Origin: Schistocerca nitens
Taxonomy: Eukaryota > Arthropoda > Insecta > Orthoptera > Acrididae
Length of the DNA stretch: 64,000 nucleotides
Direction of reading: 5' to 3'
Assembly: GCF_023898315.1 (NCBI RefSeq)
Contig: NC_064619.1
Coordinates: 507,318,594 to 507,382,593, forward strand
Notes under the pieces: generated by a model
The model's database searches: none
What the model was told of the DNA's origin: nothing
The model's input: only the letters and a program-made list of their open reading frames with translations
Program-made: the position numbers and the translations under genes
Shown: positions 18,346 through 30,855 of the stretch, one piece after another
How positions within the stretch are numbered: the first letter of the stretch is position 1
Layout of the letters: each line of letters opens with the position of its first letter

Positions 18346-20423
18346 CTTTAATTACTTTAAATAAATACCGCTATTACTAGTGAGCCTGGCATCACATCAT
18401 ATTCCGCAGATGTTCAAAATAAATAATTCAAACACATTTTCGATTCACATTTGAGTGTACCATCATAATTCAAATCCTCAATACCTCGCTTCATGTAGCA
18501 AACGGAAGAAATAATGTTTTAATAAAATCTTTGCAAAGAGTGTGGAGAGAGTCATGGCCGGTAGGGGCATCTGCAAAAAGCACGCTGACGACAGCGGGGT
18601 GATTACGGTAACAAATGTCTCTGATAACGCCACTATGGGTAGAAGACTAATTTTCCTTTTCGCCGTTGTAATTGTGCCAGTTGCTGGTACCATTCGCTCT
18701 TAGCACATGCGATCGCGCGCAGATAAATGTTTCTCTTTTCGCGGGAATGCGCACAAATTTAATTATAAGAGATTAATAGCCCATTAAAAACAGCAGTACA
18801 CCCTGTGTGTGTGGTAAAGCGCATTACTAGTAGAATACTTGCACTGCCATTCACTGCAAATGGGCATGAGTATTGATATCAGCCATCTCCGATGTGACCG
18901 AAAATGGGAAAAGTGAGGTAATAAATTTGCAAATGGAGAAAGAAAAGTCCGCGAAACATGGAATGCAGTTTGTACTCTCCCTTTAATAAGTCTTCCTCAC
19001 GTTTAGCGACGCTTTGTGACCAACGAAAGTGTGTTAACCACGCATTATTAACGAGAAATGAAGTATTAAAACAACGAGACATATTCTGTAACATTCAGAT
19101 ATGAGTACATTTTAAAGAGAAAATGTTTGGAAGAAATTAGAGTTGAGTCGAGGGACATTTACTTAAATCAGTATAATTAAAGAAGCGATGCTTTGAAGAA
19201 ATTATGTCCCCTATTGATATAAAGAGACAGAACACAGTCTGGAGCAGTGTCTTCATTTATTTATCGTGATGGCCAATTTAGATCTCATTAATGGTTCATC
19301 TTTAGTTCTAGTGTGGAAAAATGCAGAGCGTCAAAAATATGATAAGCGTATGTAGCGTTAAACACAGCAGTATAGTAACATTAAAAACAGTTTAATATTA
19401 CATCATCAAAACTGAAACCCTTTAGATCAACTGTTCTCTGAAGCACTAGCTAAGATGGTCTATTAACCGTATCGCTATCATTCATAAAAAATAAATAAGT
19501 GTAGGGTACAGCCACTATATTTTTTGACCTTCTTCACCCTTCAGTGAAGCTACATACCCATCCTTCCGTCAACCTTTTCCAAAGGAGCTGAAGCTATTTT
19601 CTGTACGGTGCTACTGTTTACAAGAGTTTATACGCAAACTTCCCATATTTCTTTGACTTAATGAATACCGCCGAACGACGAAGCGATAGAGGTGCTTATT
19701 CATCTTTTTGGGCAAAAGTGTAAGTGGTGCACAAACAAGAATTCCTAGAAATTACACAGTGGAGTTTTCATATCCAAATAGGGAACGTGAAATAGTCAAA
19801 TTGGGTATCAAATTAACCTGTTTTGCAAAATGAATATTTAGTTTCGTGTAAGTAATTAGGGTAAAATTGAAATATTACACTTACAGATGCTGTTACTGTA
19901 TATATGTAAATAAAGCGTCAAAAAATATCAAATCATAGCATAAATATAAACTTACCTGTTTTCTGTTGATCATACGGTCTTAACTGTAACTGAATATCTA
20001 TTGATAAATAAATGCATTTCATGATTTCTGAACAAAACCTGAAAATAAAAGAAAATTGAAGAAACGGTGAAATGTTTTGTGAAATGAGTTATCTGAAGTT
20101 ATCTAAAAGCATGAAATAAAACAGATTAGAGAAACCTTTTACGCTCCTTTGGATGTTTCTCGGAATCATGTACAGCAAGTGATGTTCCAACTGAGAATTT
20201 AAAGTTCATTTTATAACTTAGAATTTCATAATTTTAAACAGTACTAGGAAATATTTCTGTGGTGGTATTTCATACACTGGTCTCTTTACGTCACTAACAC
20301 ACGAGCAATTCAGCTGTGGTACTGACTTCGAACACAATTCTAACGGGCATCAAATATTTCTCTATACATATATGTGGTTCCGAAAGGATAGACACCGTTT
20401 TGATCTTGCTGTCAGTATGAATA
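18346..20423. other. No gene recognised; AT-rich
   Basis: Long AT-rich spacer. 18530-18830 is locally more GC-balanced and unique-looking, possibly regulatory. Nothing else identified. Confidence 0.35.
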
Positions 20424-20763
20424 AAGACACAAAGAAATTAAGGACATTATCTGCCAGTGGGCATTGATTTATATCAAGATGCACTGAAGGGATACCTTGA
20501 GTATGCACGTTTATGGCGAGATGCCTCGAATAGTGAGGCTAATGGGCAGGGGCACTACATCAGTAGTGTGTGGTGTAAGTTGACAATTTGGGTATGACAG
20601 GATGCGTGCTAGGGTGGTCCGTGCAGTTGCGGTGACCACTGAGTCCTGCCTAGTAAGCAGGAGACACAGATTCGAATTCCAGTCATGCACAAGATTTCAA
20701 CTTGCCCTCTTAATATAAATCAATGGCCATCAGCAGCTAATGTACATGATTTCTTTGTGTCTT
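20424..20763 (+). repeat. tRNA-containing repeat with inverted ends
   Basis: The two ends (20424-20477 and 20710-20763) are inverted copies, with about 45 of 54 positions matching and the outer 15 perfect. Between them lies a tRNA-like stretch with A-box-like gtccgtgcagttgcggtgac and B-box-like agattcgaattcc. Another copy is at 1096-1398. It combines a SINE-type promoter region with TIR-like ends. Confidence 0.65.
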
Positions 20764-22130
20764 GTACTATTTCCCTAATGTTTTTTGATTCTTGTTTTTA
20801 GACAAATCATTTCGTAAAGCATTTCACCGTTTTCATTTCCTTTCATATTTTTAATCCGTGGTGTCAATACCTAATCAAGTTTGAATACATGAACCGTCAG
20901 CCATCACCATCTAACTACTCACAACACTGAATTTTGGGTGCTAATAAATTATGCTTAGTGTTCGAAGTCAATCAAATATTTCTAATGCACTTCTTTTACG
21001 CAGTCAAGTGTTTTGTGACTCCAGAAACACTCTTTGATGAAATTCATCTTTCTCTTCTTGTGGTTCGTTTAATAATTCGTAATAGTTCATAAATATCTAC
21101 TCGAATGTCGTGATGTCAGTGAAGCTGCAGGTAGCGTATCATGTGATGACGACTCCGTAGTGTACGTACCTAGGCGGCGCTCTATATTCCGCTTAATATT
21201 TCACAAATCCTACACGGCAAAAATCTTTACGTAGGCTTTGAACACCAATAATGTTGCAAGATATGATGTTACTACGTTACTACCAGACTTTCTTCTCTTT
21301 CTGCAAGTACTGAACCTTGGTACACTAAACCCCTTCCTGAATAAGCACTTCCTAAATTTGAAGCTACTACATGAGTACGCCTACGTGCGGATGGTGTTTG
21401 ATACCTGTAGCGCTTTAAAATATCCTATTAGGCTGAAACTGGCCAATCCTGTAACATGTAGAAAATAAACACGTTTGAAAATCAATCAATAACAGGCAAA
21501 GAAGAGCAATGTGTCCAACCTTCAATAAATTCTCGGCTGTGGTAGCCTATAACAAGAAAACCATCGAGTTACAGAATTCACATGAATGCTTTGTAATTAA
21601 AACATGTGGAAGTATCTGGTTCCAAAATCTGACGGCTGTGGTAAGAAATTTAGTTTACTGATCTCTGCTTCTAGTAAAATGGAAGGCGTTTGAGATTTAC
21701 TTGGAAAGGTGAATGGTGCGTAGAAAACAAATCCTTATAAAGCAAGTCTTATTCAACCTAAAATTCAGTGACGAGGTGAAGGTATTTCCCACTGATATAT
21801 TACTGAATGTAATGACATAATAAAGATGTACTACAGATAGCAGTTGACAGAACAGAACAGTCACGATACACTTATTGTAATTCGAAGATAAGCGGTCATT
21901 AAATGCCCCGTAAGTTCGCTCACCTTTGAAAGTTTAGTTCTTACAAGGAAGTGCAATAACACAACGTGGCAAAGACCAGCCATTTTTAGGGAACCTATGC
22001 TTTTTTTTATCCCAGAGCTGTCTTTAACACTCGTCGTTTTAATCAAAGTTGTGTGCTAGTGGATGTGTCGTGTATAAAATGCGGAAATTAGATGCGTCTT
22101 TGCACAATGGACTCAACAACACACGTGAGC
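20764..22130. other. No gene recognised
   Basis: AT-rich spacer; ORF 21238-21468 has no known motif. Confidence 0.35.
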
Positions 22131-22340
22131 CGGCCGCTAAACAGTTGGTACCGGTAAGCTAGCGTTATTTACAAGGATAATTAGGCACATCAGAGCCCCG
22201 TGCTTCAAGCGTTATCAATAGCTCCTCATTTTAACGGTAACGGTAGCCCAGTTATTAATGATTCCACTAATTAACGGTGTATTTTCCGGCCCTATACGTC
22301 GCCCACAAGGGTCATTAAACGGTTAGCGGTGCATCGCCCT
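22130..22340. promoter_or_regulatory. Candidate non-coding regulatory block
   Basis: Unique-looking block with many homeodomain-type TAAT/ATTA cores (for example gttattaatgattccactaattaac) and balanced base composition amid AT-rich DNA. No coding frame. Speculative without conservation data. Confidence 0.25.
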
Positions 22341-22348
22341 GTGTGTGT

Positions 22349-22382
<34 letters not shown>
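22341..22382. repeat. (GT)n microsatellite
   Basis: GT run with one interruption. Confidence 0.97.
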
Positions 22383-22385
<3 letters not shown>

Positions 22386-22764
22386 GCGAACTGAAGTGTG
22401 GACGGTGAGCTTTATTGTAAATGATGGTCCCACTCATTGTAGAAACACAAAGAGATTTTGTGGTACGATGAGAGTCAATGTATTAGGACAAATATGTTTA
22501 GCTTTCATGCAATATGAATAGACTCCAAATTCTTATTGTATCATTAAAAATCTTTCTAATAGAACAATGACTTCCTACTTCTAATAAAATTTTAGTAGAA
22601 TAAAAACATTAGCGCTAAAACCTAGGTTATATCATTATCCAGGGCACTGAGTTGCACTACATTTCTTAGACAGAAATATACACCATAGGAAAAAAAATTC
22701 GGATTTCTATTACCACAACAATAGATTCTTTTTTTCATAATTCTTAGGCATGTAAAGGCTTTTG

Positions 22765-23212
22765 CACGGTGCAGTCACACTAATGTGCTCACCGCCAATG
22801 ATCGATGTCAGTAAACACTCACAGACGGCAGGTGCAAGCATTAGCATTCTAGAGCGTGTAAAGCTCATCGGGGGGACTCGTAAAACAGTGAAGTCGTTTT
22901 CAGAGTGTGGAAAAAGAGTAATTTATCTGACGTCCTAAAGGGGATGATCATTGTCTTTCGGCCGAAAGGAGGAAGTATTTCCGAAACGGCAAAGTCACCA
23001 AACTTTCCGGATTTAACCCCCAATGGAGAATCTGTGGGACCACCTCAATCGGACTCCCCCCCCCAAGGATCCTCAACCGAGAAGTCTAGCACAGCCGGCC
23101 ACTGCACCTTCCAGAATATCACTGACTCTCTTCCTGTACGGCTCGCTGCGATCCGCGCTGAAGAACTTGACTATTTAGGCTTTTGACAAGTGGTTAATGT
23201 CGCTGGACGGTG
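22765..23212 (+). mobile_element. Internally deleted Tc1-like element (448 bp) with fused ORF
   Basis: TIR-like ends: cacggtgcagtcacactaatg at the left, and a complementary gtta.tgtcgctggacggtg at the right. The 3' half matches the relic at 5150-5350. The ORF at 22905-23186 joins the first helix-turn-helix region (KGMIIVFRPKGGSISETAK) directly to the C-terminal region (PNFPDLTPN). The second helix-turn-helix and most of the catalytic domain are therefore deleted. It is a non-autonomous, MITE-like derivative. Confidence 0.75.
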
Positions 23213-23214
23213 TA

Positions 23215-23912
23215 TAATCTTTTACTTGGTTCTAAGAAGTGACATTAAGAAAAATTTCTGATATTTCTAATTCTTTGATGTTTGGTTTACTGATGAAACA
23301 GTCGAAGATCTGTGTGTACCTTTATTTATGGGGGGAAAAATTTTATTTAGCATATTTATAGATTAAGCTTTAGATAGTATGAACGAAACTTACGTAAAGA
23401 ACTCTATAAAGTAATGTCACTCTAACATTGCTTTGGGGCACGCATGGTGAACACTGACAAAACGACAAATCACAATAATGAGATATACAGAGATGAGTTT
23501 CTTTCGAACACTGGAGGAGTAAAAATTCGTGGGTTGGTTGAGAAGGTAAGATATCATACGGAAAATATGTATTAAGCCAGAAGCAGGGAAAATGCAATAG
23601 ACTCATAATTAAAGCAAAGCAACTTTTGAACTATATCAAAATAAGAAAAAATTATGTTCGGACTAGCGAAAAAAAGTTGCCCAAAGATTTTCGTTTGTAT
23701 AATAAACATTTGAATTACATAATAAACCAGGTATGTTTAAATGCTTTATGCTGACGGCGATGACCGACGAATGGTTACTGTGCAGGTCAGTACTGAACTA
23801 ACTGACGTCATAGATGCAACAAGCGCAATTAATCTGCCCATTTCCCGTATAAAGCATCTCTTGTTGAAATGGGTACCAGCACGTAATTGTTCAGTTCGCA
23901 ATAGATCTATGA
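23215..23912. other. No feature recognised
   Basis: AT-rich unique-looking sequence. Confidence 0.35.
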
Positions 23913-24380
23913 CATTCTGTGACTAATAATCATCTTGTGGTGCAGTTCTTCTTGTTGTCTCCGTGCTTGCTAAGAAAATGGGATGAGAAGTTCCGCCTTA
24001 TGCAAGACACCTGTAAAGTTACTGAAAGAAAACGTGATACAGTCTTATTTCCGTTCGTAAATGCATAACAAATAGAAAATAAATTACGTTTTGCTCTTTG
24101 CAGATGACATGTTGTATATTGTGTAGCATAACAGCTACCAAAACAAGAGGACAATAATATAATGTAAGGTATGTTACTTTTCGCCAATTAAGTTATAAAT
24201 GCAACCTTTACATAATGTTGTAAACGACGAAAATGTTAATATGTTAACAACAAATTTACAGTTAAAAATAAAAATAGAACCCACTGATGATAGCACAAAA
24301 GTGCTGAAACATGTATGGGTGAAACAAAAGAAAAAAGGTGTCTTGCATAAGGCGGAACTTCTCATCCCATTCTGTGACTA
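23913..24380 (+). mobile_element. 442-bp insertion with hammerhead-like motif (Penelope-like candidate)
   Basis: Insert 23926-24367 lies between perfect 13-bp direct repeats cattctgtgacta (23913-23925 and 24368-24380). It contains a perfect 36-bp inverted repeat (23977-24012 against 24336-24371) and a hammerhead-like motif at 24279-24320. Hammerheads plus variable-length target duplications and inverted 5' segments are known of Penelope-like retroelements. No GIY-YIG endonuclease or reverse transcriptase frame is present, so this is a truncated or non-autonomous copy. The family assignment is inference. Confidence 0.65.
24279..24320 (+). ncRNA. Hammerhead-ribozyme-like motif (type I, minimal stem III)
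   Basis: ACCCA / CTGATGA / stem II AGCAC-aaaa-GTGCT / GAAAC / ATGTA / TGGGT. Stem I is a perfect 5-bp helix (ACCCA with TGGGT). The core matches CUGANGA and GAAA exactly. ACATGT gives the self-complementary minimal stem III, and the predicted cleavage triplet is GTA, after 24315. One extra T (24291) sits between the core and stem II and could reduce activity. Such minimal type I hammerheads usually act as dimers in tandem transcripts. Confidence 0.65.
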
Positions 24381-27300
24381 CTTTACTTCTTTGATGATTC
24401 CAAGAAACATGTTTCACAAACATATAATACCCAGCTGTTGGACATTATGCTCCTTTCTACACCTGATCTGCGAATTCCCCGCAGTTAAAGAAATTTTAGT
24501 CAACATTCTCGTTGTGTTGACAGTGGTGCGGGGCAGTCCCCGTTTCTGAAGCAAAACGAGAATAATTTGCCAACAACTGAGGCCAATGACGTTTTTATTC
24601 CTTACTTCTTTACTATCAACTCTATTCACAACACATTCCGAAGTGAGGAACCACAAATACCGCTAAATGTACATACAAAATTATATCTTCGTAATTTACT
24701 ACTTCTTTACTACTAATTCCATTCGCAAAATATTTCCCAGACAGTATCTACATGTGTCTCTGAATGTACCTACAAAAACATATCATTCTATGAGACAGTT
24801 TGGAAGATATGACGTCAAATTGCGAGACGCTTGAAAAATTGCCACATCATTTCGTTCATTAGCTATACGTCGTCAGAAGCTTCTTGCTGTATACTTGTTG
24901 GAAAGCATTATGTACTTACTCGCGTTTGCTTCAGTCATTTTGACAATATATCTAATGGAACGAGTTTATAAAAGGAAACCTATTCCCGCTGGGTCAAACC
25001 CTACACCGCTTCCCAGCAACAAATCCATGAACATTTCCTAGAACCGCGCCTTTTTAATAACAACCTGATCATTAATCAGATTGCTGCCGGTATTTTTGTG
25101 ATGGCAGAAGATCTCGAGCTCCTCCAGGCATGCACTGAGTGAAAATAGTAGTGGTATGTAATACACAAACCATATGAGTTAAGCCATTACCTGTAACTTC
25201 TTACGACATCATCTAACTATGTACTACTTTTATTCTTAGCATTGAGAATGGCTAGCTTCTAGCCGAAATCTAGATCGGCACAATAAAATTTAAAAAGGAC
25301 GACTGATCGTTGCAATCTATAATTTGCAAATATACTTTCGTTCATTTATGACGTCAGTTCTCCTAAACTCTGTATCGTACAATGATATATCGTTCTAGGT
25401 AGATTCAGCGACGTATGTGAATACTGCCTGCGGAATATGTAGCGAATAGAGTAACAAATTTTAAAATCATTTATGATGCGGCAGCTTTTCGTGCATTTCC
25501 ATAATATCTCCTGAACTTCTAGTAAATTTATTGGTATTTGTGAAAACTAGATGCAAAATGTGTTGCGAATATAGTTAGTAGTAACGAAGTAATAAATTGA
25601 AACTTCATGCTTCATGTGGCAGTTTTACTGTATGAAAAGCAAAAACGTGAAAAGATGCAAACTTTTTTCCTTTCATCATTTTGTGGCGTATGTTAGAGAG
25701 AAAAGTTGCTTAAGCTTTTGAAACTATATGTAGAGTTTGCTGAAAGTCCCTGAGCGTTCTCATGATCTGCTGCAGCAGCAGATGATCGCTAAATTTTGCA
25801 ACAAGCAAGAAGAAACCCACGTCAGACAACGGGTGCAATTGTAACCACATTTAACAGGACTGGATGAATAAGTGTATGGGTATTCGTAATTCGTGCGCCT
25901 CACTGCTTTTTCATCCCCATCCCCGACCATTTCACAGGTGATTCTTTCCACATAATAAGTGATATGTGTAGCTAGTTTGGTAGAAATCGGTCCAATGGTT
26001 TAGGAGGAAGTGAGAAACATACATCGTACAAATATATATACATATGTACATAAATTTTTTGTAACATGTAGGGATTAAATCTTCACGGATTTCTTGCCGG
26101 GTACGGTTCCGGAGTACGCACGACGTATCAGAAGGCTACTGTCACTTTTCACCTTCTGGCGAAGTCCCAGTGACTCAGTCCGTCTCCATAAACAGCTGCT
26201 AATAGTGGACATACAAAACTCGTCACGTCCGCTCCATGACAGTTTAGCAGCTCCAGGACGATTGTTTGCGCAGCTGGCAACTCGTGCACACTATTCACTG
26301 CTACCCCACGCAATGAAAACAATCGATTCAGTCGATTGTTGAAAAACATTTGATCCATCCGGTTGTAATTTTACGTATCGCTTGATTTATTCATTCGTCT
26401 TCTGAGTGAAACTAGTCAAGGGGAACAACCGAATGAAAACAATAGATTCAGTCCGTTGTAGTTTTGCATATTAAATCATTCATTCTTTCTCATCAAGTGA
26501 AATCATTCTGTAGAGCCTCTGTCGGGTGAACTGTATATTCGTTCTACCGTCTTTCCGTCTGAAACCGTTCTTTAATGTTTTAGTTGATTGAATCATACAT
26601 TCATTCTTCTGAATGAAACCAGTCTGCAGCACTTTCGTTGCTAGAAGTAAACCAGTGCTACACACTGACGCCTCAAAGAGTACCTCAAAGTTAACATAAA
26701 CGTTATACATATTAATTTAATTAAATACTAAATCGACTGTTTCATTTTTCCGTCACTTAAAGCTCGTAAATATCTTGCTGTGGATTAAGTTGTTCCAGCT
26801 GCAGTTAATATACAACTAAACAGGTTGAGAATTAGTGGGGGGGTACAAAGACGTGTGTGGTACTTCCCGTATTAAATTTCAAAACCAAGCACCATTGATA
26901 TTTCATGCCAGAAGTACGAAAAATTCGAATTTAACTATATAAAGATATCAATTTAAAAAATACTTCATTTTTTGAAATATGCCTCTTATTTACCCCTTCT
27001 CAATACAAGATATCTTATCTGCCTCTAAACCAGTTGGTTATCTTAATCATGGTATGTTTCTTTCATTCCAGTCAGCCATCACAAAAATGTTTCTCAGACT
27101 TTTGATTTTGGTGGTGGTATGTAGCAAGTTTACGACAGAGATATACCGTGTGTGACAACTGTAGACTAACTCAGTTTGTTGTGAACAGTAGTTTCGTTCG
27201 TAAGATGACTCTCTGACACTATGGTCTAGTTTGCACCTTACTTTCAGTTTTTTCGACGCTGCCTTCCCTATTTAGTTTATCTTGACGATGCTCCTCTTTC

Positions 27301-29640
27301 TCTATTATATTAGGATATGTTTTAAACTTGAATGCTTCGTCACATTCAAGTTAATGTATTCTTTATGTACGAAAGTAATCATTTACACTCTCATAACAAC
27401 AACCCGGATTTTATGTAATATCAACTTTAGAAATCTCTACATTAATACCTAACAAAAGCTGGTGAAATATGTAAATAAATATATAATACAGCAATTATAT
27501 GTAAAAGCCAAAATTTCATTGTGTTCTAAAAAATGTAATTTCACAGGTAGTCTTATTCAATCCTGCTACAAAATGTTGAAGTGCAAGTGTCTAATGGGAC
27601 GGGATGCACAGTTAATCATTATATACTTATGCTCTGTTGTCATACACAGTCAAACGTTTGACGGAAAGTTTTTATAAATAAGCATCGCTCGACTTCACAA
27701 GTAGTTAGTGGTTAATATTTATACAGAGTAATTATACTAGGAATAATATTGTCAGTGGATTTTACAATACCACCATCAAATACAATAGGCAAAACAAGAT
27801 TTGAATATCCAGGGTTCTTGTTCAGCACAGTTTGCAGTTTACTGGAAACTATAATACGCACTTCACCACATACAACACCGCACTTCCGAACAGTATCTTC
27901 CATTATTCCCACAGCCTCTTCGAGATGGATACCTGAAATCTGTAGTTTCTTGATATTGCCGGGAAGTCAGATGAAGTGACATGCATTATATGAATCTGAG
28001 CTGAGCACTTTAGAACTGTTGAATGCTGACAAGGATTCACACACAGACACTACGGGATCAGATGAAAATTCCTCCATCACCGACTTCACAGTTTCACAGT
28101 AAAGAAAATCACAGCTTCACTTCATATTGCCCACCATGTTTTCCCTAGCTTCCGAGACAGAGTTACATCAGGTAGCTGCTGCTCGTAGTGTTGTACTCGA
28201 TAAGGACATTTTATGAAGAACATCTTCTTCGTTGCTGATATTAGTATATTTACTTCTGGGATCTGATGTCTAACTGTCTCTGTATATTCCTAATAAATGC
28301 TTCGTAAATGGTGTTCAGTTCGAGATGTTATCGCATATTGTGAAGCGTCTGAGAACAAGAAAGGGAAGCGTTTAAAACGAGTCACTGTTGTCCGCATAGA
28401 ACTTGAGTGATGTAGCTTTGAGTGTAGCGGGACTGATGACAGTGTGAGAACCACAATAATAAAACTAAATTTTCTTTCGTTTCTTGCTATGTAACGAAAG
28501 TGTATGGGACTTAAGAAAATGTATAAAAATTCCACAATAATATTGAAATATGACATTCGTATTAGCCACAAAACAAGTAAAAATATGTAATTTAAAACTT
28601 TGAAGTAGAGGTCCATTCAATTTAATTCGTCGCCATCTTAGTTTTTCTCATAACTACATACAAAGGAACAGAATATGCAATTACAGATCCGGGCTCTAGT
28701 CATTATCTATTCTTTACGAGATGTAGGATGTTCATTAGTTGTATTTAGCTTCCCATTTTACTGTAGATCTGATGGTGCCTACCACAGAAATTGATAATCT
28801 GAGGGCACTTTTTGTGATCTTACTCTGGAATAAAAGAAACAAACTGCACATTTCCTGGATCAATATTCATATTCGTGACTACGTGAAACTAGTCATGGTT
28901 CATGTATTGCCGAAAAAGCTGAAATAGTGAGAGAACGAATCCACCGAAAACCCCAGAGTGATTGACAAACGTTCATATAAACCTATCCGTAAGCGACATG
29001 TGAGTCGGTTGTCTCACATTAAATGAAACCACTCAGACCTAGAGAGTGAATAAAATACAATCCTACAGATGATGTAGCCACAAGAGACTAGTTTGATTCG
29101 GTTGATTCATGCGAACGAAAAACCAACTGAACGAGAAAACGAAACACTGAGCAGTCAGTATTAGAACCAGACGTTTGTCCCGTGACTATTTACTAAGCTG
29201 CACTGATGACAAAACCCTTATCTCTATTAACAAGATATGCTGACATTCGTATCTCGATTGCCTCCTGAACAATGCTGTCCCACAAACCATTAGGTGAGCA
29301 GTTGACAGACATCTTTCCGAAATCGAAAATACGCTTTCCTACCAAGTTGTGCTCGGCCAATGCAGATTAATCTTGTCCAACCCCATTGCAAGAACGTTCC
29401 CATGTAGGCTGTTGTAAATAATTTTATGATATCTGAAGATAAAAAGGTCGAAACTGGTTGAAATTAAAAAGTAATTTTATCAGCAGGTCTTGGCTGTCTC
29501 AGGAGATTCTTTTTCTTGAATATTCATAACTGCTAAGCGTGTGCGGGTAGCATGTGATTTTGCTGATGTATATTTGAAAGTTTGGAAGTATCCAACCTTC
29601 ATAGATATTAGTGTTATAATTAATGATGTCAGAATCCCTT
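24381..29640. other. Long AT-rich stretch without recognisable genes
   Basis: No credible ORFs. 25243-25290 has a strong hairpin (ggctag-ctt-ctagcc) followed by gaaat. 26380-26620 is rich in degenerate ATTCA-type words. 29431-29456 has ctgaaga...cgaaactggt. Nothing else identified. Confidence 0.4.
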
Positions 29641-29819
29641 TAAGATATGCAATATCGACATCAAGTTGTCATCTTCAGGCGTGGTCCACTGAGAAGCGTC
29701 ATCAGGTATAGAACAGTTGGGGCTTGACTCTTAGAACACTATTAAGTACACATTACCTTAAAGAATGTATTGAGGGGCAGTCAAACGAAAACCGGAAACC
29801 AGCAACAGCGGGATCATGG

Positions 29820-30420
29820 AACGTTCCCATTCAAAAGTAATCACCACACATTTTAATACATTTATGCCACTGGGAAACTAGACGATCTATCCCTGCTTAG
29901 TAAAGGGATAATAACCAGGGAGTTTAGTTCCCTTGTTATACAACCCAACCAACGTGTTTCGTAGAACGCAGTCGACCGCTGACTGATCCACTACCTCGCC
30001 CTCTCTTGCTATTCTTCGTCCGATTGAAACCAACATCCACGCATGTCTATTTTCAGGTCGCTAAAGATACGAAAATCACACAGTGAACGGTACGGCCTGT
30101 ACGCAGGATGTTGTAGTGTTTCCCAATCAAAGTACTGAAGCGTGGCCTTGTCCGATTGACAGTGCTGGGGAGGGTGTTATCGTGCAAACAGGATAATTCC
30201 GTAGGACAGCACTCCGCGGCAAGCGGCAAAGCCACCAGTCGAAACATCCCACATCATACCCCGCCAAAGAAATCCTAAGCTGTTCGTGCAAGTACTGGAA
30301 AGGTCATGATGACTTTCTTCTTCGACTACAGGGGCGTTCTGCTCGTAAAGTTCCTCTAGCATGAAACCGCAATCTGTTCGCAGCGTTATGAAAACATTTT
30401 GCAGAAGCTGTGACACGCCG
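29820..30420 (-). pseudogene. mariner-like transposase relic
   Basis: On the reverse strand, frames read in order: GVLSYGIILFAR near 30200; ATLQYFDWETLQHPAY near 30120; LCDFRIFSDLKIDMRG near 30050, which in intact mariners is HPPYSPDLxPCDFHIFGxLK with the third catalytic Asp; then the SFPVA.. C-terminal part near 29870. Frame changes and stops show it is dead. A related but distinct C-terminal fragment lies on the plus strand at 30561-30853 and again at 32317-32620, so mariner pieces point toward each other here. Confidence 0.72.
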
Positions 30421-30559
30421 TAAAGTCAGAACGCCCACGAACGATGTCGGACGGAATCATCCTGTCGCTAAATAACGCTCGCCCCCGCACTGCCAATCGG
30501 ACTAAGATTACGCTGTAGCGTAAATCGAAAACACTGCAGCATCCGCCGTACAGCCCGGG

Positions 30560-30853
30560 TCTTTCACAATATGGTTTTCACATCTTTTGTGACCTGAAGA
30601 AAGATATACATGGATGTCCATTTCAGTCCGACTAGGAAACGCAAGAGTTGGTGCTGTTGGGATCCGTCATCGGCCGATCACCCTCAACGAGTCAGCAATT
30701 GATCGTATCGTCTCCCAGTGGCATAAATGTCTTAACGTGTACGGTGATTACTTTCGAATGAAACTTTTCTATATCTCGTTTTATCGGGTGTTCGCGTTTA
30801 AATTTGACTGCCCTTTCTACATCTTTAAATGGTAAAAATATGACGATACGATG
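30560..30853 (+). repeat. Tandem-duplicated unit 1 (mariner C-terminal relic), left part
   Basis: Unit 1 of a tandem duplication of about 340 bp: gacctgaagaaag... to gacgatacgatg, continuing after the Tc1 insertion at 32273-32316. It carries a mariner-type C-terminal frame (IDRIVSQWHKCLNVYGDYFR). Interrupted by Tc1 copy C at a TA. Confidence 0.88.
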
Positions 30854-30855
30854 TA

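Noticed and set aside
28425-28455. ctgatgacagtgtgagaacc as a possible hammerhead
   Set aside because: No stem II hairpin, and AGAACC does not match GAAA with a cleavage triplet and stem I partner.
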